A program made the translations under genes and the position numbers. This document shows positions 20,255-33,200 of a stretch of DNA of 64,000 bases, piece by piece. The stretch is from positions 177,501 through 241,500 of the forward strand of contig NC_136011.1 of the NCBI RefSeq assembly GCF_048128805.1, given 5' to 3'. How positions within the stretch are numbered: position 1 is the first letter of the stretch; every line of letters begins with the position of its first letter. The DNA comes from Centroberyx gerrardi. Its lineage: Eukaryota; Chordata; Actinopteri; Beryciformes; Berycidae. The notes under the pieces are model-generated. The model saw nothing but the letters and a program-made list of their open reading frames with translations, was not told the origin of the DNA and did not search any database.

Positions 20255-20809
20255 AGCCTGGCCACCGGTGTGGGAGCAAGGCATGTATAGTCGATCTAGG
20301 CACTCTGATGTCAATCAACCAATAGGCGAAAAGTTGACCCCATGACACACAGCCCCTTCATTTGCATAATGAAGCAGAAACGCATAAAGAACTGTAAATG
20401 TAAAAAGAAAACACAGAAATAAATAAGTTTGGGGAAATAAATAGGGGGAAAATGCAAAGGGAAAATAATACAGACATAAATATAGAAATAAATAAAATGA
20501 AAAGAATTAATAAATAAAATGGAAAATTAAATGGGAAAGTAAATAAATAGGGGAATTAATACAAAGGTAAATAAATACAGAAGCAAATTAAAACAGAAAT
20601 ATAAATAAATAGGGGAATTAATACAAAGGTAAATAAATACAGAAGCAAATTAAAACAGAAATATAAATAAATAGGGGAATTAATACATTTTATCAATTAA
20701 TTAATGCCTACATTTATTTTTAATATTATTTTTGGTGCATTTAATGGCATATTTATTTATTTATTGAGTCATTTATTTATTTATTTTTGATTTTGGCAGT
20801 TACGGTCCT
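20255..20809 (-). repeat. Right outer inverted arm
   Basis: This is the reverse complement of the left arm over 555 bp, with about 2.4 minisatellite units. Its inner edge lies 15 bp upstream of the ATG of the minus-strand helix-turn-helix gene, so the arm probably supplies that gene's promoter. Confidence 0.85.
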
Positions 20810-22379
20810 TACAGCTGTCCGCTGGTAAGTTTTTGATGTACATGCCAGAGTTGTAACGTTAGTTAACTTTCACGGTGTAACATTTCCACCATGCAACTTA
20901 ACGGGGATTTGAATTTGGCTAACGTTAGCTTGCAGGCTAATGCTCCGTTAGCAGTCGTTTTTAAAGACGAGATGAAATGAAAAATGCCTTTTTAACCCTT
21001 TTAGATCACATCCCCGGTCATACTGTGCACCTATTTAACAATATATGCCAAAAAAAATACCAAAAATCAATATCATTGTATTCTTATATCAAAATTCAAT
21101 CATGTTTTCTTCCTCTAAAACAAAATATGCCGTGTGCTTACGTAAGCATGCCCGTAACTAATTTCAACCAATAATATCATGACATCCACCCATCAATCAA
21201 TCTTCAACTTTTAGCGCACAGGGCTAAGAGGCTAAGATTCATTAGTTAGCCAGCTAGCAACAGCATAGTACTTCGGTGTGTCTTCGGGTGTTATGACACA
21301 CCCACTTTTCAACGTTCAAATCAAATTCCTCCCAACGTTATGTCCCGCCTGTCTTTCCTGTTTCACTCGGAAATACATCACGATACGGAAGTTAGATACT
21401 CTCGAAATGCCGTTTCATCTCGACTTTAAAGACTCTCTCAGATCTATGCACATGCAGTGGATGTTTGTCTTCATTATGCATAGATTACTTTTAACGTACT
21501 GTGTTTTCAATCAAAATTTCCTATCATTGACTTTAATTGGTTCTGAAAAAAATTAAGTTAATATGCAGACTTGAGCTAAACATCTAAAAATGTCTAGCCA
21601 AACATTTGGCTAGACATTACCTGCATAAAAATGAATATGTATGCAATTGTAAATTAACCTGTTAAATGAATTATATAGAATTATACAAAAATAAATTTTG
21701 GGGTCTGATAAACAACACAAAACAGTTAACAGTAGGAAATACCCAAAATAATAAACATAAACAATTTTGTAAATATCAATTGACCTCACACATGCAAATA
21801 ACCAAATTTTTTTGTGTTTTTGCTTTTTCACTTTTGTTTTGTATTAACATGTTTCTTTTCTCTTCCTTCAGATGCTGTGAAGAGGTGGAGCTCCAGTGCC
21901 ACAGAGGATGACATAGATAGATTCAGCCATTGGGGAACATCTCAAACATGCTCCAGGAAGAGCTGGGGGTGGTGGGCATAAAAGGAGTTTGTGAAAACAG
22001 TGTGAACTGTATACTGAGCATTAGATAAAACATGTTCACCATTGAACAGAATTTATTTTATTTTATTTATATTTTGGTACTGTGTTCATAGTTGTTGCTG
22101 TTGTTGGCAAGTTTGTATTAAAAATAAAATATTGTCCAAAAGTCAGGATTTTTTATTATAAGAAAAAAGTCATGATTCCAGTAGTCCCAGGTCCAGAGGA
22201 TACATTGTTAAGACGTTATATAGATGTCCAGTTCTGACTAGGACATTAATTGGATCATTTTGGGACTGATTTTAAAGTGGATCTTAGCGTCGGGGTGGGA
22301 CGTCTTAACAATTAAGTTTATGCATTAATGGCGATGACAGAGTTGTTGCATGATTATTTAGTATGTGTGTATATAAATA
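20810..22379. other. No recognised gene; intergenic with a short palindrome
   Basis: An acceptor-like CTTCCTTCAG at about 21870 precedes GATGCTGTGAAGAGGTGGAG, and an AATAAA lies near 22125, so a terminal exon of an unknown transcript is conceivable. No domain is recognised. The rest is AT-rich. Confidence 0.3.
21589..21618. repeat. Perfect inverted repeat (14-bp arms, 2-bp loop)
   Basis: AATGTCTAGCCAAA, then CA, then TTTGGCTAGACATT. Confidence 0.9.
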
Positions 22380-22783
22380 ACCCAGCAAACATCAGTCCCT
22401 GGCCAAAAGTGGTTATGAGTATATCAGGATTATCATGTAAATTACATTGTTGTTAAAACATATAACAGACGTCTGGGTCAGACTGGACGTTGGTTAGACC
22501 ATTTCAGAACATGTAGCATAAATTGTTAATCTGGACATATAGGATGTATAAAGCTGAATGCACACTGTGTACATAAACCTTAGCAGAATAGCTGAATAGG
22601 CCCGTTCGTGGTAACGACATATTTCGACGTTGCTGGGACGCCCAGGAAGGACGTCCAGCTGATGGCCAGGTAACGTCCGGACGTCGGCACAACTTTAATT
22701 TTGGAACTATTTTTGAACCATAACAGGACGTCTTGATTGGACGTTCAAACAACAGTCATTCAACGTCTAAATGTTTGCTGGGT
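22380..22783. mobile_element. MITE with 13-bp terminal inverted repeats
   Basis: The left end is ACCCAGCAAACAT (22380) and the right end ATGTTTGCTGGGT (22783). The interior is rich in GACGT-containing text (GACGTCTGGGTCAGACTGGA, AACGTCCGGACGTC). No ORF is supported. This end sequence is common in teleost genomes. Confidence 0.75.
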
Positions 22784-24125
22784 ATTGGTTGGTGGGTGGC
22801 TAATGAAAAGTTTTTTTTTAATATATAATTTTTATTAAATACAGTATTTAATGTTAACAGCAGTTTGAGGGGCTTTGCAAAACCTTACAATCAAAAGACC
22901 TGAAGGGATTCTTTTCAACATGTTTTATTGTTGCCAAGCTTCAATTTTTTTCTGAAAAAGTAGCATTCCCTGCCCACTTAGCCTACATGTGTCCATTGCT
23001 GCTTGGCAAAACAGTTCAAAGTCTTCCTGTTTCTCAAACTCAAACAAGAGAGAAACAGGAGAAAACATATTTTTCCTCTGATTTAATGGCGACTTGCAAA
23101 ACAAAGTGAAAGGTGCATATCGCCACCCACTGTACTGAAGTGAGTAGCATCGAGAAAAGCCTTGAAGGTTCTGGCCCCGGCCCCCGGCCCAAGGAGGTTT
23201 TATATTATCCGGCCCCTTTTTGAAGACCCCTTTTGAAGATCTTCTAGAGCCGCCGCCCCCTATCCCGGGCTGCAGAGTCGACCAATATCACTGATGGTTA
23301 TTTGGTTGTAGTCCGAACATCATTTCAACTATGTTTTTCCGCCAGAGGGGGAGACAACAGGGAAATTGGGGAAATGCCGCCGGATTATGTTTTGGTTTAA
23401 GTACTTTGCTATATTCCAAATTGCATGGTGTGTACAACTTCTGTAGGCTCTCCATAAGCATTGCATCATGTGGAGCTACAGTAAACGGTCACTCAACCGA
23501 GAAGAGAAGAATAGCTAATCTGTCTTTATTTTATAAGGTTTTTTTTTTTTTTTTTTTAATAATCTAGTTTGAACTCTGCCTTCTACAATTGCATGGAAAA
23601 TATCACATCAGTGTTCTGTTTTCTCAAAAGAAACTCAGTAACTTTTACTGAGTACATTTTACATTAGCTACTTTTTAGTGGGAGAAGGGAGAATAGTTGA
23701 CATACAAGCATACAAGTAGTCATGAGTGAAGACCACATTACCGAACATTAAATAAATCAAATGTATTACATTTTCACTGACCTATACATTACTATCACTA
23801 TGTTTAGTGTAATCCAGTAAGTGATTGTTTCATCACATAACCGTGTTCGTGTGTGATAAACGTGGATACGTGGTTGCCTATTTTGGAGTTTCATGTGCAG
23901 AGTCAAGTCGCTTGTTTTGGGTTTCGTTTGACAGTCTGGGTTGCTTGTTTCTCTCAGTAGATCTGGCAACCCTGGGGGCAGCTTGTTGGACTCGGGCCTA
24001 ACAGTGAAGAGAGGAAAGGTCGAGGAAGTTCCCAGTCTGATAGAAGCAGAAGAGAAGCTCTTTTTAAAACGCCTCTGTAAAAACATAAAATTAAGACACT
24101 CGTGTCTGTAACCAAATTAAGAGAG
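22784..24125. other. Upstream region of degs1
   Basis: It contains a poly-T tract (23539-23557) and a G/C-rich anomalous patch (23165-23290). The last roughly 60 bp before the ATG (AGAAGCAGAAGAGAAGCTCT... AATTAAGAGAG) are probably 5' UTR. No TATA box is obvious. The promoter is not resolved. Confidence 0.4.
23165..23290. other. GC-rich patch resembling a cloning polylinker
   Basis: TCTAGAGCCGCCGCC, CCCGGGCTGCAG and GTCGACC occur within 41 bp (23243-23284), i.e. XbaI, SmaI, PstI and SalI sites next to a NotI-like GC stretch. Before it is unusual text (GGCCCCGGCCCCCGGCCC and repeated CCCCTTTTTGAAGA / CCCCTTTTGAAGA). It could be natural repeat sequence or an assembly/vector artefact. Confidence 0.35.
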
Positions 24126-24207
24126 ATGGGGAACCGGGTCGGCCGTGAGGACTATGAATGGGTTTATACGGATCAGCCGCATGCCGACAGGAGGAAACGA
24201 ATCCTGG
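24126..24207 (+). CDS. degs1: degs1 coding exon 1
   Basis: It encodes [20 protein letters not shown] and DRRKRIL, ending one base into an Ala codon before GTGAGC. The ATG context is GAGAGATGG. Confidence 0.95.
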
Positions 24208-27200
24208 GTGAGCTAGTTTACCCGTTAGCAAGTGTTGGGGTTAAGTGGTTATTATGATATGCTGTTATTTTAGCTGGCTAGTCTATGGACATAAACGTTT
24301 GTTGATGCATTTCTACTTGTCTCCATCAAGCTAGCGTTAGCTGACTTGGCTCGCTAACGTTAGTTAACGGTTCCATATCCGGCCCTGTATTTGCCTTTCA
24401 GTGCTAGCATAACTTTAGCAAATAATTAGAACTCCTGCCTGCCTAACGGTACCTACTGACAATTAACGTTACAACCATAGTTGCTTACAGAGATGTATTT
24501 AGTTGTTTAAATTTACGGGCTACATAGCTAGCTTAATATACAATGTTAGCAAAGTTACTTTGCAGCCAGTAAATCGTTGTGCCACTCCCTGGAATGACTT
24601 TACATGACATACTGTGGGCTTCTCAGCAAAGCTGCAGTAGCTACTAGCAAACATTCCTGTTCTACTTTCATAGGTAAACACCATAATGTATTGCAAGTCT
24701 CTGACATTGATGCAGTACGCTAAACATGTAGATGTTTGTCATGTTTTGAGAGGCATTTACATATCAGCTCTGTCTAGTGAATAACTTTAATTTTGACTGG
24801 CAGGTAAAAATCCAAGAAACCTTTAACCCCCGCAACCAATCTTTATACCAAAGTTGTGTAAATAGTTATATTTACAAACTAATGTTAGCTGAAGATTTGT
24901 GAATTGAATGAAGAGTAGTATTATTTGCTCCTAGTGGTCCCATGACAGAGCAGAGGAGGGTAAAGCCTACCTCTACAAGAGGAAACAAATCTACTGAGAT
25001 ATGAGAGCCTCCAAAATGCTAGCATATAGATCTATAGACTATAGATCTGCAGTTTAAAACTGCACTAGGTAACTTCACACGTTGGCGCCTCCAACTGTTT
25101 GAAAGTAACTGTTTTAAAAAATTGAACTTCAAAACCAACAAATCATGTGACTCAACGTCAGTGAACTACACACAGCACTCTCAAGTTTACCAACCAAGCA
25201 GGCCTGTGATTATTTTATACCAAAGGGATGAGAGAGGCTAAAGATCTAATGTTGGTGAGTCCAGCTTTCTCTGGATAGAGTGCTTACGCACTGCTGTTTA
25301 GGAGACACTTTTGCATTTCACTCTTAAGTTTCATCATTTCCTGTGGGCAAAGAAGTGTCCTTACCCGACACTAGAATTTAATTCGGCCAAATAGTACATC
25401 AATCATAGAGCTCGCAGATTAAATACAAAATAGTATTAGTCTTCCATGGCCTTCTGTGTGCAGGGTTTTGTCTTGGATGATTGAGGTTGAGTTGGTTTTC
25501 TGTACAGCCCTTGTTCCCCTAATGTCTTTTTTCACTGTTAACATAACAGACACTTAAGTTAATTGGTCATCGGAAAGTCCTACCATTGTGTTGAGACCAT
25601 AGCCATAGATAAAGATACTCACTGACAACAGAGCCGTCTTCTGGGTTGAATTATTAATCTCAGTGGGTTATACTCCCTAGTACAGCAGTATCAGGAGACA
25701 CAAAGGCACTGCTACACTTTACATAGTAAGGTTGCCATGTCTTTGTTTCCTAACAGATAGCAGGCATTGTATGTAAAGACCAGTAGACTGCTTCTAACTT
25801 TAGATGGAGTATTTACAGTATCAGTATTTCTTCAATTACTGGTAGGGCCAAGTGTGAGAAATGTTACATGACAGTAGCTAATATGTATTTTAATCAAACT
25901 CTTCCCAGAATGAGACCAAATCAGGTTGAAAAAGTGTCAGAATCCCTGGATCATAGTCTCCGATTTCCAGTCGTATTGGATTTATTAGGCTCTACAGATT
26001 TGTTACTTAAATAAATCTTTAGCTTGTAAGCCATTTCTGAGTTTGCTACAGAGCCCCAATTGTGTGCGATCACATGCTTCAGGCCTCTCCCACTATTGCC
26101 AGCTCACCCTTGTAATGAGAGAAACAGAACAATGTGGTCCACACACAGGTCTTTGCTGGTCTACACACAGGTCTTTGCTGGGACTTGTTTTTTATGCAGT
26201 TTACCTGCAATGCCAACTCCAGTCTCTCTTTTGTTGCACAGTATTTCTTGAGGCAAAAGCACTGCATAGGCCTTTTTTGTTTGTATTTTTCACCATGTAA
26301 AAGCAATATATCTTACTTGTGTTTTTCATCGTTTCTAGAGCTGCAACGATTAATCGATTAATCGATTAGTTGTCAACTATTAAATTAATCGCCAACTATT
26401 TTGATAATCGATTAATCGGTTTGAGTAATTTTTTAAGAAAAATAAGTCAAAATTCTCTGATTCCAGCTCCTTAAATGTGAATATTTTCTGGTTTCTTTAC
26501 TCCTCTATGACAGTAAACTGAATATCTTTGGGTTGTGGACAAAACAAGACATTTGAGGACGTCATCTTGGGCTTTGGGAAACACTGATCACCATTTCCGG
26601 ACATTTTATAGACCAAACAACTAATCGATTAATCGAGAAAATAATCAACAGATTAATCGACAATGAAAATAATCGTTAGTTGCAGCCCTAATCGTTTCCT
26701 TGGTAGATTTTTCATTGTATTTTCCTTGGTATTCATTTGGGTTTTTACATTGTTTTTGTGCCCATATAATTTACATTGATAATTTAAAATGTTGCATAGT
26801 GCAAGAAACTTAGGATTTCTTGCTGCTTAACTGTAAAACAATACAAAAATTGTAAACTCCACTATATATGCATTTATAAGGGGTTAATTTATTTGGGGTC
26901 CACTATTGTCTCTCTATAATTTTGGCTGCCATTTTGGATTTTTTGAAAAACCTTTTAAAAATCTTCTTCTCATGAACCGCATGCCAGAATGACAAGGAGT
27001 TTGGCAGGCATATTAATTGGGTCTGCCTTTACTTAGGCTAGTTTGCGAAAAGCTAATGGATCAAAAATCCAAAAATGGCCAAGTTATTAACTTAATACAT
27101 TTTTAGCCCCGCGAGAGCAGGAACTCTATGCATTGCATTGTGGGTTTGGTCGCTCTGTTCACCACTCTTTATCACGTGGGTGAAGGTGTGCCGCAGGGAG

Positions 27201-30200
27201 TTAGATTGCAAACTCTCAATCGGGAGACCCGTGTTCGATTCCTGGCAGGGACGCTTACACAAAATTCAATCGGGGGGCTGTTACTCTTAGTCTTTTTAAA
27301 ATTGCACAAAAGTTCAACTGACTGTCAAATCATGACAAAGTAATCAATCCACTTGAAATTCTACAGCTTGGTCAGAGACATCATTTTAAACATATGTTGA
27401 GATTTGAACAAAATACAGCCATTTAATCTTCTCTTATGTTGTGATAATAACAAAGACTCCAGGGCACACAATGCCTTGTGGGGCAATCGGGTGCATTTTT
27501 TTTGTCATGCTGTGGTAACCTGTTCATTACTGCAAGCAACAGTGGTAGCATGGAATGGAAATTCTTTGTCCTATTTGGCACACAGATAATATAAGTTGAA
27601 CAATGACTCCACTTCTCCAGGAACCCTAGTTTCATATGCGTCATATTCTGTTTAATGTTTGTAAAGTGTCTGTGAATTTTTGGACAAGGAATTAGGATTA
27701 GAATTATCCCTAATGTGAAGAGGCTCAGCGGTGCTCCACTGACATGCTGGAAAACTGCATGACTGTAAGTCCATATTGCTGGAATTACTAGGCCTATTAC
27801 ATTAGGGTTAAAGTAATAGTGAAAACCTGTTGTAATTTATGCAATTCCAATGTTCATCTAGCCTAGTAGCTAGGCTTAGATAAATGTATTCAAATGATAA
27901 TTTATCATGATAGGAGGCAAGTGGTTGGTCCAAAGTGGCTGGTCCACATCAGACAGGCTGGCCTCACTCAGCCCTCTGCCTGTTGCAGCAATGTTCCTCT
28001 TGTTGATTATAATTCTCTTTGGCAACTGTCTTAAGCTCAGTTTTTTTTTTTTTAATTTTCACTACTGCTCTGCAGATGAAACAAGAGTTAACAGCAGCTC
28101 ACACCTGCTGCCAGGCTAGGCTGTATGTTTTTCACTTGTTGATTAATCTACCACTGAGGTTTTCAGAAAGTTCTTGGTTGTTATTAGGGTTGTTGCGGTG
28201 GGTGGTGTTGGAGGCATGTGGTCTTGGAGTCGACACCGGTGTTATTACCCCCACACCGGGAACCTGACTCAATGCTATGAAAACATCTGCCATGGTAACT
28301 TAAAAATCAAAGCATTATTTAAATTCCAGGGTTTTCCCTGGTTAAAAAACAGGCTTAGGAGGTGCCTCAGCACAGCTGACTTGACTTTGTCACCACAGTC
28401 AAAGAGTGCAAGAGTTGGCGTGGCAGAAAAATAGCAGAGTTAATGTGTGAGGTAACTATCAAGTTATGCCTATTTTAGTCATTCAACATTTAACAGACCT
28501 CTGTAAACTAATGTTTAATAGGTCGGATATAACATATTGCCTGAATTGTACACTCTTAAAGGAATAGTTCGGTATTTTGAACACTGGGCCCAAATAACAT
28601 GTTTTCCGTCATGATCCCTATTAGTAGAAACCATAACTTCGCTAGCCGCCTGCTCCACCCGTCCGGTAATACCGGGTGGCCCCCTTCTACTGCAATAGAA
28701 ACCTAGGGGCAAAACACGACGCTCACAGTATACTCATACCGGTCTCAGGATGTTATCTTGAGAAAAAAAAAAAAAAAACTTTCTGTCAGCAGTTATTATT
28801 TTATTCTTCTGGCTCTCGTGGATGCTTACACCGGTTTAAAAGGTAGTGCCTCTTTGAGAAAAAATAATTCCTATCCAATTAGAACATAACTATTGACAGA
28901 AAGCTCGGTTTTTTAACATTTTTTCAAGATAATATACCCCCCCGTGCAGAGTTTTCTGAACTGTTACACCCCTAGTCAAGACAGGGTGTTCTGTTCTTAA
29001 GGCAGCTATGCGTGTCAAGCACTGTGGGAAACCCTGAATGTCTTGCAGTAGGCTGTAGTATTTTAAATGACCATAATTCAAGGTAATTTACATCAGGAAA
29101 AAAATCTGTGATGGATTCAGCCTATCGCCGATCCCTGATGTATTCATCCAATCACCCTTGAATTTCTTAGCTGTAAATTTCCTTAGTTAAAGTATGTTGT
29201 TACCATTGTTTCATTTTCAATACATTAGTGTACACCTAATTTAACTTGAGTATTGTGATTTTGACCCTACAGCCAAATACCCAGAGATCAAGTCACTGAT
29301 GGGTCCTGATCCGAGGCTGAAATGGATTGTGTGCATGATGGTGGCTATCCAGTTCTTAGCATTCTACCTAGTCAAAGATTTGGACTGGAAATGGGTTTTG
29401 TTCTGGACTTACGCCTTTGGGAGCTGTATCAACCACTCAATGACCCTTGCCATTCATGAGATCTCCCACAACACAGCCTTCGGCAACACCAAAGCCATGT
29501 GGAACCGCTACTTTGCCATGTTCGCCAACCTGCCCATTGGTCTGCCCTACTCAGCCTCCTTCAAGCGCTATCACCTGGACCATCACCGCTACCTGGGTGG
29601 GGACGGTGTGGATGTAGACATCCCCACCCAGTTCGAAGGGTGGTTCTTCTGCACACGCTTCCGCAAGTTCATCTGGATCATCCTGCAGCCACTGTTTTAT
29701 GCCATCCGGCCCCTCTGCATCAACCCCAAGCCTATCACTCAGCTGGAGATGGCCAATGTAGCCATCCAGCTCTCCTTTGACGTGATCCTGTACTGGCTGT
29801 GGGGGGCAAAGCCTGTGGTCTACATGCTGGCTGGCTCCATGCTGGGGATGGGCCTACACCCCATTTCTGGCCACTTCATTGCTGAGCACTACATGTTCCT
29901 CAAGGGCCATGAGACCTACTCCTACTATGGTTCCCTCAACCTGCTCACCTTCAATGTGGGCTACCACAACGAGCACCATGACTTCCCTAGCATCCCAGGA
30001 CGCAGGCTACCTTTGGTTAGTATCCAGCTGCTCTATATATGCGATCATATTATTGTCTGATAATGGTGTTTCACAGATACTGTATATTGTGTTCATATGC
30101 AATTATTCTCTGAAATTGCAAACTTCTTTAATTTTGCATATTTTGTTGTTCTGCAAAATTAATTTATATCCTCTCAAAAGTGAGAAGAAAAATCTAGAAT

Positions 30201-33200
30201 TGAATGTGGAGGTATGTTGTCAGCAAATTGCCCATTTGTTCAACAGGGCCGGTTCACAATCGGACAACGAAGGCTTGTAGGTTAGGTTGTAGTAAAGGAT
30301 TTTGAAAATATTTTCTGTTCTTATAATCAGGTCCCCAAAATACATCTCAGTAGGACTTAAAGGAATAGTTGACAATTTGTCATTATCTACTCACCCTCAT
30401 GTCAGTTGAAACACTAGTAAAATTAACTGGCACAGCTTCGAGTCAGCCTTCTCCAAAACAATAGAAGTAGCCAGTTCCTGGTTCTTTAGAGTTCCAAAAA
30501 TGATCGTAAAATTACTCCAAACAGCTCGTACATCATAATCCAAATGTTCTGAAGCCAAACAATTGTACTGTGGGTCCAAAAGTCCAATATAGGCCTATAT
30601 CTCATTATCTCCTAGATTTGCTCCACTCACAAAGCTCTGGTTGCCCTACAATGATCTGGTGGAAAAGTCTTGCTGTCTTCATGTGCTCCACATAAGCTCC
30701 TAAGAGTTTGGAAGTCGTAAATACAACTCATCACATATTCAAGTACAAAAAACAAGTAGTTTTTTGGTGACTATTTTAGAAACACTTGCTGCACAGGCTG
30801 TTTGGAGTAATTTTCAGGTCATTTTTTACCCTTTTTGGAACTCAAAAAAAGTTCTACAGGTCTGAAGTAAACGTTAGTATGGTTACAGACATTATTTAAT
30901 GTATGGTATGTATGTATCATACATACCATACATATGTGCATTCACTCTCATTCATAAATTCGATTTGTCCCAACCAAATTCTGGCAGTGTGTATGTAGCA
31001 TTTAATTGGGCCTCTGAGGAAAGGCTGGCAAAAGAAAACAAGCACATATCCTGTACAGACCCACGGCGCATGTGTTCAATTTTATGCACTGAAGCACTGC
31101 GACACAGTTAAATTACCTAATTCCACTAATGTTACTGAAATACCACAAGATAACGTCACCTACCGTTAAAGTTTGTAGGGCAGCAAAGATGAGTTACTGT
31201 CTGCAAATCCCCATTACTAACTGTGGAATGTTAAGTTTCACTTTTGTTTTCACACCGGGAGATTCTGTGGGTTGAGTTCAATGCTGCTGGTCTGTTGTCT
31301 GTACATCTCCAAATTACAGACATGATGTGATGTGCACATCAGGTGCATTAGAGATCGATTTAGATTTATATATCGTGACCAACTTTTTATTTGTTTCTGT
31401 ATGGGAAACACAAATGCCCTCGAAAGGCCATCTGACGAAGCGCATCATCTCACTAAGCGTTACCTGACTGGCTGACTGACTGACTAACTGCCTGACCTGA
31501 ATTTGCCTCTTGATGCCCTCGGCTGCGCTGTGGGAAAAATGAAGAGAACATCCGCTGGACACTGACACCGTATTTTAAGTCAGTGTTGTCTAGGCCGGGC
31601 CAAAAAAGTACCTTATAGATTCACTTTCATTCATGATATTGATGAGTTGAGAATAAACTTACTTTAAATCTTCCTCTTATGACTTTTAGTTTGGCTGGAT
31701 ACAGAATGAAGAACTGGATGCCCCTCTTCCTTAGATTTTGCATTACTGGTACAATGGCTTTCCTCTTCCTCAAGGTGGGAACTGTTTTTCTAATAGGAAG
31801 GTTATAATGGATGCAGTCTTCTTGGGCCGTTTTCACACTTGGGAGGGAAGAAGTGTAGTTTTTCTATGCTTGTTCAATTTCAATCACTCCCCTGGTTGAA
31901 AGCGCAGAGAGCCAGATAGGAATTTGGCGCTGTAAAAAAGCAATAGCATCGGTGACTTCTGATCAGATGCAGTCTGTCTAGTGGCAATGTTATCACACAT
32001 TTTGTGTAAATCAGACTGGATTGTGTCCGTATGTTTTGACAGTGTTGTGATCAGCTGATTCAAGTCAGTAAGCTAACCATCCAGGTTATGTTAGTTTTCA
32101 CAAACTGTGAGTCAATTTGCATAGCCTCAACTGTTGCATTAGTGTGACTAACAACACTGCGGATTGATTTCAAAGAATCCCATATCTAGGGCTGTCGCAA
32201 TAACCGCAATATTGCAATACCGCGCAATAGACAAGCCAACCGCGGTGGATGGCAAGCAACCGCCACAACCGCGCTATGTTCACGTTTTTTCTTTTTTTCA
32301 TGAGGCTAGGCACTTCTTGTTTTACACTTCAATGCGTGTGTATTGAATGTTAAATAAATTCATAATGAAAACAATAAGTGTATTGTTTCCCGCCAACAGC
32401 GTTTACATGGAGCCTTTTAATCAGAATAGTAGCCCAATCAGAATAAAAATGCCTCATATAAACGCCTCAATCAGAATAAACTGGCCGATCCGAATGAAAT
32501 TTCATTCCGTTTGAGAGGGGTGGTATAACCCTTTCATAATCCGGTCGATGGATAAAATTTCGTCATGTAAACACTCATTCTGATCGCTTTCTTTACTCGC
32601 CTCTTTCTGCTCGCGCATTTAACGTAAGTCACGTCAATTATGTTACCCTTTTTTTCTGGGAGGATTCGAATGGATGTGCTTGTTGTTAACCCCAGGGCGC
32701 TCAGGCTTGATGTTTTCATATCAAGTCCTGACTCCGCCTCTCCGGGCCAGTTTCGGTTTACAGTGGTGAAAATTACAAATGGACCCAATCATTGCGGGGG
32801 CAAAACGAAAAGTATTTTTCTGACACGAGTCGTATGTTTTGATAAAACTGTTGCTTCATCAGAAAGAACAGCAGTAAAGAAATAACCGACGCAGGTCCAT
32901 CTTTTAAAAATGTAAGCCCATGTTAGAGTGCTGGATTCGGTGTTTTGCGCATGTCAGAAACTTTTATTCTGATTACATACTGTGGAGCATGTAAACGCAC
33001 ATCTCAATGCGATCGTTATATTTAGCGCTCATGTAAACACTTGCGTAGCAATCTTCCTTTGGAATGATTTCATTCAGAATGAAAAAAAATGTCTCATGTA
33101 ACCGCAGTCCAACTTGGCGACTTTGTCACTAGATTTAGCAACTTTTCAGAACCCCCTGGCGACTTTATTTTTGAAAAGCGACTAGCGACAAATCTGGCGA

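Larger units (their letters stand above)
15782..20809. mobile_element. 5-kb compound DNA transposon with long inverted arms and two convergent genes
   Basis: The left arm (15782-16407) and right arm (20255-20809) are long, highly similar inverted repeats. Both begin at the outer edge with AGGACCGTAACTGCC or its complement, run through AT-rich minisatellite text, and end at CACCGGTGGCCAG. Just inside each arm a gene starts and points inward: a P2X7-C-terminal-like gene (+) from 16531 and a helix-turn-helix gene (-) from 20240. A second, shorter pair of inverted arms lies inside (17607-17980 and 19372-19745). A target duplication was not identified. The layout fits a cut-and-paste DNA transposon; the family is uncertain, with an IS3EU- or integrase-like teleost family as a guess. 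Confidence 0.8.

Noticed and set aside
27180..27255. Possible tRNA gene
   Set aside because: A B-box-like GTTCGATTCC exists, but the acceptor and anticodon stems do not pair; a SINE remnant is more likely.
29499..30280. Second-frame ORFs over degs1 exon 2
   Set aside because: Frame shadows of the GC-rich desaturase exon; only the frame with the three His boxes is real.
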